Shown piece by piece: positions 26,176 to 34,437 of a stretch of DNA of 64,000 bases. Below the pieces are notes generated by a model. It saw nothing but the letters and a program-made list of their open reading frames with translations. It had not been told where the DNA came from and ran no database searches. The first letter of the stretch is position 1. Each line of letters starts with the position of its first letter. Position numbers and translations under genes: made by a program. This DNA comes from Mucilaginibacter yixingensis. Its GTDB lineage: Bacteria; Bacteroidota; Bacteroidia; Sphingobacteriales; Sphingobacteriaceae. The DNA lies in contig NZ_CP160205.1 in the NCBI RefSeq assembly GCF_041080815.1, positions 4,464,001-4,528,000 on the forward strand, read 5' to 3'.

Positions 26176-26691
26176 TCAATCTTTCCGTTTATAAATTGGT
26201 ACGGTAGAGCAAGGCTCGCCAAACATCAGGCTTTTCACAATGGGCGTAAGGCGTTTGGTTAATTCTACATAGGCCGATACCGGCACCTCGGTTTCCCCGC
26301 ATCCTTTTATAACAACCCTTTGATCCCGATATTGTTCCAGATCGATATTTTTCATTGATTTCTCAAACAGAACCGTCTCCAGCACCACTTCATCGCCAAA
26401 AACCACTTCGCGCGCGTAAGGCGCCATACGATTGGCCAGCAACATATAAGCCCAGGCCGGCACTATGGCATCAACAGAGCAGGTAATAGCCACGTTCTTG
26501 TCTTGATACTGCGCCCAGTCATGTTCCTTCACAAATTCGCGAAAGTCTTTCTCACGCAGGATGAGGCCCTGGAACAGGTTATCCTTAATATCATAAACCA
26601 CCCTGTCTCCCGGCGGGTAATATGCTGCAGGATCTAAAGTAACCAGACCGCTCTGTGCTACTTTGTTAATTATATTTTCCTGAATATCCAT
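26176..26691 (-). CDS. DUF2480 family protein
   Basis: This is a 171-aa soluble protein of a family confined largely to Bacteroidota. The text begins NKVAQSGLVTLDPAAYYPPGDRVVYDIKDNLFQGLILREKDFREF, typical of DUF2480. No signal peptide, membrane helix or known catalytic motif is present. It is the first gene after the terminator that ends the ppiD transcript, so it probably has its own promoter in the short 66-nt gap or is reached by read-through. Function is unknown. Confidence 0.85.
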   Translation of the reverse strand: MDIQENIINKVAQSGLVTLDPAAYYPPGDRVVYDIKDNLFQGLILREKDFREFVKEHDWAQYQDKNVAITCSVDAIVPAWAYMLLANRMAPYAREVVFGDEVVLETVLFEKSMKNIDLEQYRDQRVVIKGCGETEVPVSAYVELTKRLTPIVKSLMFGEPCSTVPIYKRKD

Positions 26692-26704
26692 TTCGAGTTA
26701 AAAT

Positions 26705-26735
26705 AAAAAACCGGGATGCTACTAACATCCCGGTT
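26705..26735 (-). terminator. Terminator of the PpiD-like gene
   Basis: Read on the minus strand, AACCGGGATG pairs with CATCCCGGTT (26726-26735 with 26709-26718) around a 7-nt loop, followed by a run of six T (26710-26705). It lies just downstream of the ppiD-like stop. Confidence 0.92.
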
Positions 26736-26757
26736 ACAAAATTACATTAAAAATAGC

Positions 26758-28866
26758 TTATAAGAATTTAGCTCTGTTATCTTTTACATTCGCCTTATCT
26801 TTCAACGCGTCAAAGATCAGGTTATCAGCACGCTGAACCAGCATCTGCTGTATCTGTTGTTTCTCTCTAACAGCATTGGTAAGCGGAGCCGGGTTAACAA
26901 AGTTATCAACCGAGAATACAAACACACCGTGCTCGCCCTGTACCGGTTTAGATACTTTGTGCAGGCCTGAACCAAATACAGAACCAATTACTTTATATTC
27001 TGCAGCCAAACCAGGAATAACCGGGTTAGCAAATACAATGTTCTGTACAGGAACCGCCTGGGCACCAACTTTCTGCGCCACCTGATCAACAGATGATGCA
27101 CCATTTGATGCTAATTCCAATTTAGCAATCAGTTGTTTTGCTTTAACCTCGTTACGTACAGCGGCCTCGATTTGCGGTTTAACCACATCCAGCGGCAGGG
27201 TGCCTTCTGGCTTGATCTGAGTTAAGCGGGCAACAACGTATTGGTTCTCCAAATCGAAAACCTGATCGCTAAAGTCACCTTTCTCGGCATCAAATGCCCA
27301 TTTAACAACTTTACGTGCATTGTCAAGCCCCATAGTGCTTGTTGCCATTGCCGTTACGTCATTAGCAGTTTTAATCTGCAGACCTTGTTTTTTTGCAACC
27401 TCGTCAAAGTTGCCACCGTTAAGGTTTGACATAAATGAACGGGCTTTGTTATATGCAGCAGACTGGGTAGCGTTGCTTGCCTGGATTGGCTTATCGACAA
27501 TAGCTACTTTAACTACTTTAGATGAACCTTTCTGATCATTAATCTGGATCAGGTGTACACCAAACTGTGATGTTACTACAACCAGATCTCCTTTGTGACC
27601 GTTAAACGCTGCATCCTCAAAAGCAGGAATCATAGCGCCACGACCGAAAGTACCCAGCTCACCACCTTTTTCGGCAGAGCCTTTATCGGTAGAGAAGGTT
27701 TTAGCCAGTTCAGCAAATGATTTGCCGCCTTGTATCAGTTTTTTCAATGAATCTGCTTTAGCAACGGCTTTATCAACACCGCCTTCAGTAGCAGGGTTCA
27801 ACAAAATGTGGCTGGCTTTTACAGAATCCGGACCAACGCGGGTATCAACCAACTTAGCTATTTCATAGCTACCGTTAGATACAAACGGACCGTAAACTGT
27901 ACCTACAGCCGAGCTAAACATCACTGTATCCAGTTTTGGCTCTAACTGGCCTTTTCTGGTGTACGTAAGGGGACGCTTAGTTTCTGCATTCATCTGCACA
28001 AAAGCAGAATCGTCTTTAGCGGTTTTAAAATCTCCGGCCAGTTTATCCATCTGGGTTTTGATAACAGCAGAGTCTGCAGCAGATGCAGCCGCATTGAAAG
28101 CTACATATTCAAAAGTTCTGGTCTCCTGAGCGTTTTTAAACTGAGCTTTGTGCGCGTCATAATATGCACTGTAATCAGCGTCAGTTGGCACGGCTTTGCT
28201 ATCGGGTATAGAAGCATAGTCAAGCACCGTGTATTTAAAGTTTACCAGCTTGTTGCGGGCCTCGTAATCGTCTTTCGCATCAAGTGAGTTGATGTAAAGA
28301 CCGTTGCGAACCAATGCAGTGTATTTTTCGGCTTTTTTAGCTTCAATCATCTGCTCAACAAAAGCAGTCCACTGCTCTTTCATCGGGTCGCCAGGCTTTG
28401 CGCTGCGCAGGTTGGTCAAAAACATGTTCAGACGGGCACGATCAACCTCTCCGGTTTTGGGATCGCCAAACGCCTGTACAATCTGCGGGTTCAGGTTTTT
28501 ACCCTGTACCATATCTTTAGTTTCGTCAACACCTACAACAATGCCCAGTTTTTCAATTTCCTTTTGCAGAATGTTTTGGCTAACAAGCTGGTTCCAGGTC
28601 ATCTCTTGTGCATAGGCAGTCAGTTGCGGAGAAGCCGCCTGGCCTGATTGCTGTTGCATGTTTTTTACGTTCTGATCTAAACGTTTCTGATAATCGTCAT
28701 TGGATATATCCTGTCCATTCACTTCACCAATAGTATTGGCAGAACCTCTCATGAACTGGCCGCCACTTTTGACAACCTCGCCAACAATGAAAGCGAATAA
28801 AGCTAAACCAATAACAAATGCGAGAATTTTACCCATCCGCTCTCGCAAGTAACTCATTATACCCAT
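26758..28866 (-). CDS. PpiD-like membrane-anchored peptidyl-prolyl isomerase/chaperone
   Basis: This 702-aa protein has one N-terminal membrane helix (about residues 12-32 of MGIMSYLRERMGKILAFVIGLALFAFIVGEVV), then a SurA-N/PpiD-type chaperone region beginning GEVNGQDISNDDYQKRL. A parvulin PPIase domain lies roughly at 345-445 (KASHILLNP.., GGELGTFGRGAMIPAFEDAAF, SQFGVHLIQI), and a long C-terminal region flanks it. It should assist folding of proteins leaving the Sec channel at the periplasmic side. An ATG three codons in (28857) is an alternative start. The 143-nt leader carries TATCTTGC on the minus strand (28911-28904), one base short of a TAnnTTTG box. Confidence 0.92.
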   Translation of the reverse strand: MGIMSYLRERMGKILAFVIGLALFAFIVGEVVKSGGQFMRGSANTIGEVNGQDISNDDYQKRLDQNVKNMQQQSGQAASPQLTAYAQEMTWNQLVSQNILQKEIEKLGIVVGVDETKDMVQGKNLNPQIVQAFGDPKTGEVDRARLNMFLTNLRSAKPGDPMKEQWTAFVEQMIEAKKAEKYTALVRNGLYINSLDAKDDYEARNKLVNFKYTVLDYASIPDSKAVPTDADYSAYYDAHKAQFKNAQETRTFEYVAFNAAASAADSAVIKTQMDKLAGDFKTAKDDSAFVQMNAETKRPLTYTRKGQLEPKLDTVMFSSAVGTVYGPFVSNGSYEIAKLVDTRVGPDSVKASHILLNPATEGGVDKAVAKADSLKKLIQGGKSFAELAKTFSTDKGSAEKGGELGTFGRGAMIPAFEDAAFNGHKGDLVVVTSQFGVHLIQINDQKGSSKVVKVAIVDKPIQASNATQSAAYNKARSFMSNLNGGNFDEVAKKQGLQIKTANDVTAMATSTMGLDNARKVVKWAFDAEKGDFSDQVFDLENQYVVARLTQIKPEGTLPLDVVKPQIEAAVRNEVKAKQLIAKLELASNGASSVDQVAQKVGAQAVPVQNIVFANPVIPGLAAEYKVIGSVFGSGLHKVSKPVQGEHGVFVFSVDNFVNPAPLTNAVREKQQIQQMLVQRADNLIFDALKDKANVKDNRAKFL

Positions 28867-29009
28867 ATGTACTTTATAATAATAACTCTCTTAAAAAGAG
28901 GGCGCAAGATACAACTTTTTAGCAAAAGGCAAAATCTAAACGCGCAAAGCTTAGCGCTTTACAACAGAAATTTTTCAAACCTTAAAACACTTGATTTAAA
29001 CGCCCGCAA

Positions 29010-29606
29010 TTACTGGCCCAGGCTCTTATCCATGTAGATAATCCCCGATTGATTTTTCACCGTAAAAGGGTCAAATTTCTCGTTAGTTTCCATTGAAGTT
29101 CCCTTGCCCCTGGTGCCATTGGTGGTAAACATTTCTACGGGTGCGTTAGAATAGATTTTGTGTGTAGCGCCGTCCCAGTTCAGGTCGTCTGATTTGAAAA
29201 CATCGCCTTTAACATTTTTAACCACTACGTTTTTATGCAATACAAAGCGGTTGCTGGCGCCCTCGGTGTAGTTATAGGCTGTATCGGCGGTAATCGTGCC
29301 GCTTTTCTTGGTGCTATCGTTATAAAAGATGATGGTAACGCCCTGAGGCATCTTCATGTAGGGCTTGGTTACTGTTTTGGATACGTTATATTCCAGCAAC
29401 AGCGGTGCGATAAGACGCACTTTTACCTTTGCCGAGTCGCTATAAATCAAGTCTACCATCTTAGTAGTATCAACTTGATTATTTACCTGCCGCTCAGAGA
29501 TCTCCTTGATCTTCTTCATATCATTAGACGAACAGGCAGCACACAACATTAAACCGGCTGCTAAGGCCGGCATCCATAATTTATTTAGCCTTAACCCTAA
29601 ACGCAT
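29010..29606 (-). CDS. lptC: LptC-family LPS export protein, with lipoprotein-type N-terminus
   Basis: LptC bridges the LptBFG transporter and the periplasmic LptA chain. The 198-aa protein has the LptC beta-jellyroll text (MVDLIYSDSAKVKVRLIAPLLLEYN, ITADTAYNYTEGASNRFVLHKNVVVKN, GDVFKSDDLNWDGATHKIYSN). Its N-terminus is MRLGLRLNKLWMPALAAGLMLCAACSS. The LCAAC lipobox puts the modified cysteine at residue 25, so it is predicted to be a lipoprotein instead of carrying the transmembrane anchor of E. coli LptC. It sits 15 nt after the outer-membrane barrel gene in the coaX unit. Confidence 0.9.
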   Translation of the reverse strand: MRLGLRLNKLWMPALAAGLMLCAACSSNDMKKIKEISERQVNNQVDTTKMVDLIYSDSAKVKVRLIAPLLLEYNVSKTVTKPYMKMPQGVTIIFYNDSTKKSGTITADTAYNYTEGASNRFVLHKNVVVKNVKGDVFKSDDLNWDGATHKIYSNAPVEMFTTNGTRGKGTSMETNEKFDPFTVKNQSGIIYMDKSLGQ

Positions 29607-29621
29607 AGCGATGAGGAAAAA

Positions 29622-30944
29622 TTAATCGTATTTATATTTAATAAACCACTGATCATTCAGCGTAAAGCCGATGTGGATGTTAAAATAGTTTTCGCGTACC
29701 AGTGAGTTAGACAACGTACCACGACGGCCGTATTCACCCGAGATGTTTATTTTATAAAAGCTTGATCCGTTACGGGCCAGCGGCAAACCAACACCCGCAC
29801 TTACACCAAACTGTTTGATAGTCTGATTATTTACCACCAGGTAGGTTTTATCAAAGTGGGCACCGAAACGATAATCAACCACAGCAAGATAACTGTGGAT
29901 AGCATTTGAGTTAGGGTTAATCTGACCACCAAACGCCAGACTGCTGCTGTTTTGCAAACCTTGATTAACACCGTTAATGCTAAGGTTTGACCACTGCCCC
30001 ATGGTGTAATCAACACCTACCAGAAACTTACGGTCTTGCTGATAAGAAACACCGAAGTGCTGAATACGGGGCAACACAATTTTAGCCTGCGGATTTTTGG
30101 TATTCACTACTGTATCCGAAGCGTTATTCTCGTCATCGGTGCTAAAGTCTTTTGTATATTGGCTTACCACAAAGGTGCTCTGAGAATTTAGTTTAGTACT
30201 GGCAGATGCAGAGTAACCGAATGTTAAACGCTTCTCGTCAGAAATATCGACGTTATACAAAGCACCGTAATCGTAGTTAATGCCACCAATAGAACTGCTT
30301 TGCTCCTGACGTGAGTTAAACACACCATAAAGCTGAGGGTATTCTGTAGAAGCGGTTTGTTTCAGGTTACCAAAAATGTACGATACGTTAGCACCTAATG
30401 AAAGGCCTTTAACCAGTTTGAAGCCGTAACCTAAATAAGCTTTAGACAAACCACCGTCACCGGCATAAATGTTATTTACCAGGTTGGTATCAACGGCAGA
30501 CGAGGTGCCAAAACCTTTTCTTGATTGGGTATAGTTATAACCTAACTCGCTATATGGCATCAAACCAAAAGACAAAGCCGAATGCTTGCTCACCGGGATA
30601 CCAAATGCAATGTTACTTAACCTGAAGTTAGAATTCTGCTGATCTGCAGAACCTGTTTTGCTTAAGGTTACCATGTTGGCATAAGCCGCTACATCAATAG
30701 TAGTAAGATTGATGTATGAATTGGCCGCCGGGTTAACCACGTTAATATTGTTATAGCCGTTAATTCTGGTGAGCGCGGTTGATATGCCACCCATGGCCAC
30801 GTTTTGAGGCAATCCTGGCTGCAGGATGTTACCCAAACCATATCTTGAATACGGAGAACTGGTGGTAGCAGTAGACTGCGCCATAGACGCCGTTACAGAA
30901 AAGGCCAGTAAAAGAACACTAATTACCCTGAAAAATTTAATCAT
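29622..30944 (-). CDS. Outer-membrane beta-barrel protein (FadL/OMPP1-like)
   Basis: This is a 440-aa protein with a signal peptide (MIKFFRVISVLLLAFSVTASMAQ) followed by SSPYSRYGLGNILQPGLPQNVAMGGISTAL. That opening is common in a Bacteroidota family of FadL-like barrels. Repeated strands (KAYLGYGFKLVKGLSLGANVSYIFG, RLTFGYSASASTKLNS, FGVSYQQDRKFLVGVDYTMGQWSN) and a terminal YFNIHIGFTLNDQWFIKYKYD support a barrel. The substrate is unknown. Its start overlaps the end of coaX by 8 nt, and lptC follows, a neighbourhood familiar in Bacteroidota. Confidence 0.8.
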   Translation of the reverse strand: MIKFFRVISVLLLAFSVTASMAQSTATTSSPYSRYGLGNILQPGLPQNVAMGGISTALTRINGYNNINVVNPAANSYINLTTIDVAAYANMVTLSKTGSADQQNSNFRLSNIAFGIPVSKHSALSFGLMPYSELGYNYTQSRKGFGTSSAVDTNLVNNIYAGDGGLSKAYLGYGFKLVKGLSLGANVSYIFGNLKQTASTEYPQLYGVFNSRQEQSSSIGGINYDYGALYNVDISDEKRLTFGYSASASTKLNSQSTFVVSQYTKDFSTDDENNASDTVVNTKNPQAKIVLPRIQHFGVSYQQDRKFLVGVDYTMGQWSNLSINGVNQGLQNSSSLAFGGQINPNSNAIHSYLAVVDYRFGAHFDKTYLVVNNQTIKQFGVSAGVGLPLARNGSSFYKINISGEYGRRGTLSNSLVRENYFNIHIGFTLNDQWFIKYKYD

Positions 30945-31677
30945 TATGGTGTTGTAACGCTGCGTTTAATCCTTTAAGAACCAAATAAGGTTCATTTTTT
31001 ATGTAGGGGGCAAAGATGCTATTTTTCAATAGAGTATCAAAAAAATTGCCGTCGCCGCCACTCAGTACTACGTTGGTATTCGGGTCTTTTTTACGATATA
31101 CCTCAATAAAGCCTTCCAGCTCATGTTTAATACCGTTTTGTACACCAGAGCGCATGGCACTAACGGTGTCATCGCCTTCCTCGCGGCCCATTTCTTCGGC
31201 AGCAATTAATGGCAACGCCGATGTATAATGGTTCAACGCTTTAAAGCGCATGTTTAAACCCGGTGATATGCTGCCGCCGTAGTAATTCCCCTCGGCGTCA
31301 ACCCAATCATAAGTAATACATGAACCGGCGTTGATTACCAGATTACTGGTGCCCGGATACAGCTGATGTGCACCGGTAACGGAAGCCAATCTGTCCGGAC
31401 CCAGGGTTTGTGGTGTTTGATAATGGTTTTTGATAGTACCTGCCAGGCTACTGTTGAAGTAGATGAGCGGTAACTCGCTTGCCAATACCAACTCCCACTC
31501 GCCTCTACTTTTTTTCACGGTTGAGATCAGCGCGCGATCAATTTTCACGCCGCTAATAAACTCTTTGAGGGCAGGAATGGTAACGCTGGCAAACTTTTCA
31601 AATTTGAGAGACTTATCGCCTTCAAACAGGGCAATCTTTGTAAAAGTATTGCCTATATCTATAACCAGATTGGCCAT
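30937..31677 (-). CDS. coaX: Type III pantothenate kinase
   Basis: CoaX phosphorylates pantothenate in the first step of coenzyme A synthesis. The 246-aa protein has the ASKHA-fold motifs: phosphate-binding DIGNTFTKIALF (7-18), the GPDRLAS motif (93-99) and INAGSCITYDW (115-125), followed by GGSISPGLNMRF. CoaX proteins are not feedback-inhibited by CoA and depend on a monovalent cation. Its ATG overlaps the purQ stop by one base (TAATG), so the two are probably translationally coupled. panC of the same vitamin pathway lies at 49876-50712. Confidence 0.96.
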   Translation of the reverse strand: MANLVIDIGNTFTKIALFEGDKSLKFEKFASVTIPALKEFISGVKIDRALISTVKKSRGEWELVLASELPLIYFNSSLAGTIKNHYQTPQTLGPDRLASVTGAHQLYPGTSNLVINAGSCITYDWVDAEGNYYGGSISPGLNMRFKALNHYTSALPLIAAEEMGREEGDDTVSAMRSGVQNGIKHELEGFIEVYRKKDPNTNVVLSGGDGNFFDTLLKNSIFAPYIKNEPYLVLKGLNAALQHHND

Positions 31678-32369
31678 TAGGCGTTAGCTATTGATAGTAT
31701 CGATTCAAAAATAGCCAGACCATCCTGGTTGGATAGTAAGCTGTCTGCAGCACGCTCTGGGTGTGGCATCATACCAAACACATTACGTTCTTTGCTACAT
31801 ACACCGGCAATGTTCTCTAACGATCCGTTAGGATTTGCATCAGGCGTAATGTTGCCAGATTCATCGCAATAGCGGAACAGTACCTGATCATTATCATTCA
31901 GCGCTTTCAGCACGTCGGCATCGGCAAAATAGTTACCCTCGCCATGTGCAATAGGAATTTTAAGCGCAGCCTGCGGATCAATACCTGCAGTAACCAACGA
32001 GTTTTGAGTCTGTACCTTAAGGTAGGTATTGCGACAAATAAACTTACGGTTGTTATTGTGCAGTAATGCACCTGGTAACAGGCCAGCTTCTGTCAAGATC
32101 TGGAAACCGTTGCAAATACCCATTACTTTACCGCCTTTACCGGCAAACTGGATCACCTCCTGCATAATGGGCGAAAAGCGTGCAATGGCACCTGAGCGCA
32201 GGTAATCGCCATAGCTAAAACCGCCTGGCAGCAAAATAAAATCTGCGCCTTGCAGGTTGTGCTCTTTGTGCCACAGGCGTACAACCTGCTGGCCCATAAT
32301 TTTTTCAAGAACGTGGATGAGGTCCTCGTCGCAATTTGATCCCGGAAATGTAACTACACCAAATTTCAT
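31677..32369 (-). CDS. purQ: Phosphoribosylformylglycinamidine synthase, glutaminase subunit
   Basis: PurQ releases ammonia from glutamine for the FGAM synthase step of purine synthesis. The 230-aa class-I amidotransferase has the oxyanion region LLPGGFSYGDYLRSGAIA (47-64) and the nucleophile Cys86 in GICNGFQ. His residues occur in PIAHGEGNYF and MMPHPERA. The stand-alone form implies a separate PurL, which is not in the window. The gene lies 45 nt after the DUF6427 gene and overlaps coaX. Confidence 0.97.
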   Translation of the reverse strand: MKFGVVTFPGSNCDEDLIHVLEKIMGQQVVRLWHKEHNLQGADFILLPGGFSYGDYLRSGAIARFSPIMQEVIQFAGKGGKVMGICNGFQILTEAGLLPGALLHNNNRKFICRNTYLKVQTQNSLVTAGIDPQAALKIPIAHGEGNYFADADVLKALNDNDQVLFRYCDESGNITPDANPNGSLENIAGVCSKERNVFGMMPHPERAADSLLSNQDGLAIFESILSIANA

Positions 32370-32414
32370 GCTACAAAACTAACATAACGCTTGAAACCTG
32401 AACGAATTGAAGCG

Positions 32415-33401
32415 TTAAAAAGTGTTAAACTGAAAATAAATTATGCCAGCCACCAGCAAAAAGTACAAACTCTCGTAAAACCAGCGGGTGGTGGCGCTAA
32501 CAAAATAAAATGCAAAAAATATAGCCAGCGGCACTGCGCACAGCAAAAAATGTTCTAAATGGAAGGTTGGCTTTACATAAAACGACAGCCCGCCAATCAG
32601 GAAAATAAAAAACAATAACTGAAAAACCTTACGCACCATAATAGAACTGCGGAAGAAGGTTCCCTGCAACTTAAACATCCCCAGTACAATAATCAGCACA
32701 ACAGGTATCAGCAGCAGGTACTTATAATAATTAAGGGTAATACGCTCCGGCAAGCGTGTGCCCAGCGGATCCCAGATCTTGAAAAAATCATGCAAATGAT
32801 CATTCAGATAGTAAAACACCGCCAGGAAAAAGAATATGGTAGCGTAACCAAGGATAGATGCGGCCCAATCGCGCCAGTCAAACGGGCGGAAGATGATAAA
32901 CGCAATCCAGATCGCCAGTACAAAGTAAATGAACGGAAAATAGATCACGCTGCCCAACGCAGCTATCATACCCAGATCATAGGCTTTGGCCTTAATATCG
33001 GCACCCTTGTAAAAAGCCAGAATCTTGCTCAACATCCAGATAACCAGAAAATTGCAGATCAATGGCGGGCTCAGCGTCAGGAACGGCGTGTAAAGACTGG
33101 CCAGCGTTATATACATCAACGCCGGCAAGAATGTTGGTTTAGACAGCAGGTTATAATGGTTAACCAGGTAATTAATGAGCATGGCTTGCACCAACACCAG
33201 CATACCGGCAAGTAACACATTGACACTAAAATTTAATGCATGCTCATAATTTACCGGTACCAGCTTGCGCGCAAACGACTCTATAAAAACAAACTCCACA
33301 TTGCCCGGGGCCACCAGCATATAAAACACCCGCAACACCACCAGCCAAAGCGCCAGCCAAAGTACATTTACAGGATTATAACTTCTGAATAAACTGATCA
33401 T
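32415..33401 (-). CDS. DUF6427-type polytopic membrane protein
   Basis: This is a 328-aa protein with about nine or ten hydrophobic helices and very short loops. The start MISLFRSYNPVNVLWLALWLVVLRVFYML is typical of a Bacteroidota-specific integral membrane family (DUF6427). Aromatic-rich helices (FPFIYFVLAIWIAFIIFRPFDWRDW) stand out. No transporter or enzymatic signature is visible, and I cannot assign a function. It is the first gene upstream of purQ. Confidence 0.72.
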   Translation of the reverse strand: MISLFRSYNPVNVLWLALWLVVLRVFYMLVAPGNVEFVFIESFARKLVPVNYEHALNFSVNVLLAGMLVLVQAMLINYLVNHYNLLSKPTFLPALMYITLASLYTPFLTLSPPLICNFLVIWMLSKILAFYKGADIKAKAYDLGMIAALGSVIYFPFIYFVLAIWIAFIIFRPFDWRDWAASILGYATIFFFLAVFYYLNDHLHDFFKIWDPLGTRLPERITLNYYKYLLLIPVVLIIVLGMFKLQGTFFRSSIMVRKVFQLLFFIFLIGGLSFYVKPTFHLEHFLLCAVPLAIFFAFYFVSATTRWFYESLYFLLVAGIIYFQFNTF

Positions 33402-33490
33402 GAGGGCAAAACCGCCGCAATATTACGGATTTTTTTTGGCTGGGAAGATGGCAGAAAGCGCAAGGCGATGGTTGAGTAATAAATAAAAAT

Positions 33491-33577
33491 GTCATCCCGA
33501 CCGCAGGGAGAGATCTTTTCGAAGTTGCCAGGCAGGATGCGCGACCGAAAAGATCCCTCGCTCTCGTTCGGGATGAC
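33491..33577. repeat. Nested intergenic palindrome, copy 4
   Basis: The ends are GTCATCCCGA (33491-33500) and TCGGGATGAC (33568-33577), perfect complements. Inner arms GGGAGAGATCTTTTCG (33506-33521) and CGAAAAGATCCCTC (33546-33559) pair with a 2-base slip. It lies between two minus-strand genes. Confidence 0.82.
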
Positions 33578-33630
33578 ACCATTGTTTAGTTAAGATACCG
33601 CTCTGACAACAGGTCAGAAAGCGCCTTACC

Positions 33631-33966
33631 CTACAAAAAATCTTCTCTGAAAGGGCTGAATGCATCTACCAGCATGCCGGCTTCTGTACAGGTTACGCCG
33701 TGCACCACATGCGGAGGCACATAATAGCCATCGCCTTTGCGGATGGTTTTAGTTTCGTCGCCAATGGTCATTTCAAACACGCCGCTCTCTACATAAGTAA
33801 CCTGCGAGTGCGGGTGACTATGTAAACTGCCGATGCCGCCTGTTTCAAATTTGGCTTTTACCAGCATCACCTTGTCGTCATAACCAAAAACCTGGCGCTG
33901 AACGCCGTTGCCAGCATCTTCCCATTTAATGTTGTCTTCAAACTGATAGTTTTCGCTTTGTGCCAT
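33631..33966 (-). CDS. Cupin-domain protein
   Basis: The ATG at 33966 (MAQSENYQFEDNIKW) gives a 111-aa single-cupin protein. The extra residues obtained from an upstream start are not cupin-like. Both cupin motifs are present: GSLHSHPHSQVTYVESGVFEMTIG (two His and Glu as metal ligands) and GDGYYVPPHVVHGV (third His). It is therefore a small metal-binding beta-barrel; the family ranges from sugar isomerases to sensors, and no substrate can be named. It is flanked by repeat copy 4 downstream and a structured non-coding stretch upstream. Confidence 0.85.
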   Translation of the reverse strand: MAQSENYQFEDNIKWEDAGNGVQRQVFGYDDKVMLVKAKFETGGIGSLHSHPHSQVTYVESGVFEMTIGDETKTIRKGDGYYVPPHVVHGVTCTEAGMLVDAFSPFREDFL

Positions 33967-33994
33967 AAACAAAAAAATTTCTGTAAATGTAGGC

Positions 33995-34029
33995 TTTGTC
34001 GGCCGCATCATCTACAGAAATTAATTTTG
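33995..34029 (+). promoter_or_regulatory. Promoter-like boxes in front of the structured region
   Basis: TTTG (33995-33998), 23 nt, then TAATTTTG (34022-34029) matches the Bacteroidota -33/-7 pattern on the plus strand. No gene follows on that strand, only the structured segment. Confidence 0.4.
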
Positions 34030-34036
34030 GTGGTTT

Positions 34037-34150
34037 AGGTTTTACTAAACGTCACAAGTGGAAATGCCTATCCGCTGCCTGTAGGCCCCATTCTACAGGA
34101 CAGCAGAAGGCGATCGTTGTGAAAAGGTCTGGGTCGTCTTATATATAACA
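34037..34150 (+). ncRNA. Candidate structured small RNA
   Basis: The stretch folds into a rod: TCACAA (34052-34057) with TTGTGA (34117-34122), GCCT (34066-34069) with AGGC (34108-34111), GCTG (34074-34077) with CAGC (34101-34104), and CCTGTAG (34078-34084) with CTACAGG (34093-34099), with an 8-nt apical loop. The helices are separated by internal loops, as in 6S-like rods. It starts about 8 nt after a TAnnTTTG box. I cannot match it to a named family, and the strand is uncertain because the fold is symmetric. Confidence 0.3.
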
Positions 34151-34309
34151 GACTAATTACACTACAAATTAAAAGCATTTACCCCATCTGTAACACCGTG
34201 TTTTCACCCTATTTTCACTACGTGTTTTGACGCTTTACCTACTTTTAAGGCAGGATTAACGCTAGTTAAAACAACCATCTGTTGTTAACAGATATGTTAA
34301 GTTAATACT

Positions 34310-34344
34310 TTTTTTCCAAACAATGGATTTTTTCCAAATAATGG
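34310..34344. repeat. Tandem direct repeat of 17 bp
   Basis: TTTTTTCCAAACAATGG (34310-34326) and TTTTTTCCAAATAATGG (34328-34344) differ at one base and are spaced 18 bp apart. It could be a pair of binding sites; no gene is clearly controlled. Confidence 0.7.
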
Positions 34345-34437
34345 TCAAAATATCTTTTACGACTTGGAGAGATGGAATGAATGAAGTTTTTAAGAATAGA
34401 AATTACCTCAACCAAAGCCTTTAACAATCAACTGAAA

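Larger units (their letters stand above)
33967..34437. other. 470-bp gene-free region between the cupin gene and the DUF58 operon
   Basis: This holds, left to right, a plus-strand promoter-like pair (33995-34029), a rod-shaped hairpin region (34052-34122), an ATCTGTT-GTT-AACAGAT hairpin (34277-34293) and a tandem 17-mer (34310-34344). No open frame with coding character is seen. The spacing and structure suggest a non-coding RNA or regulatory leader (inference). Confidence 0.55.
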
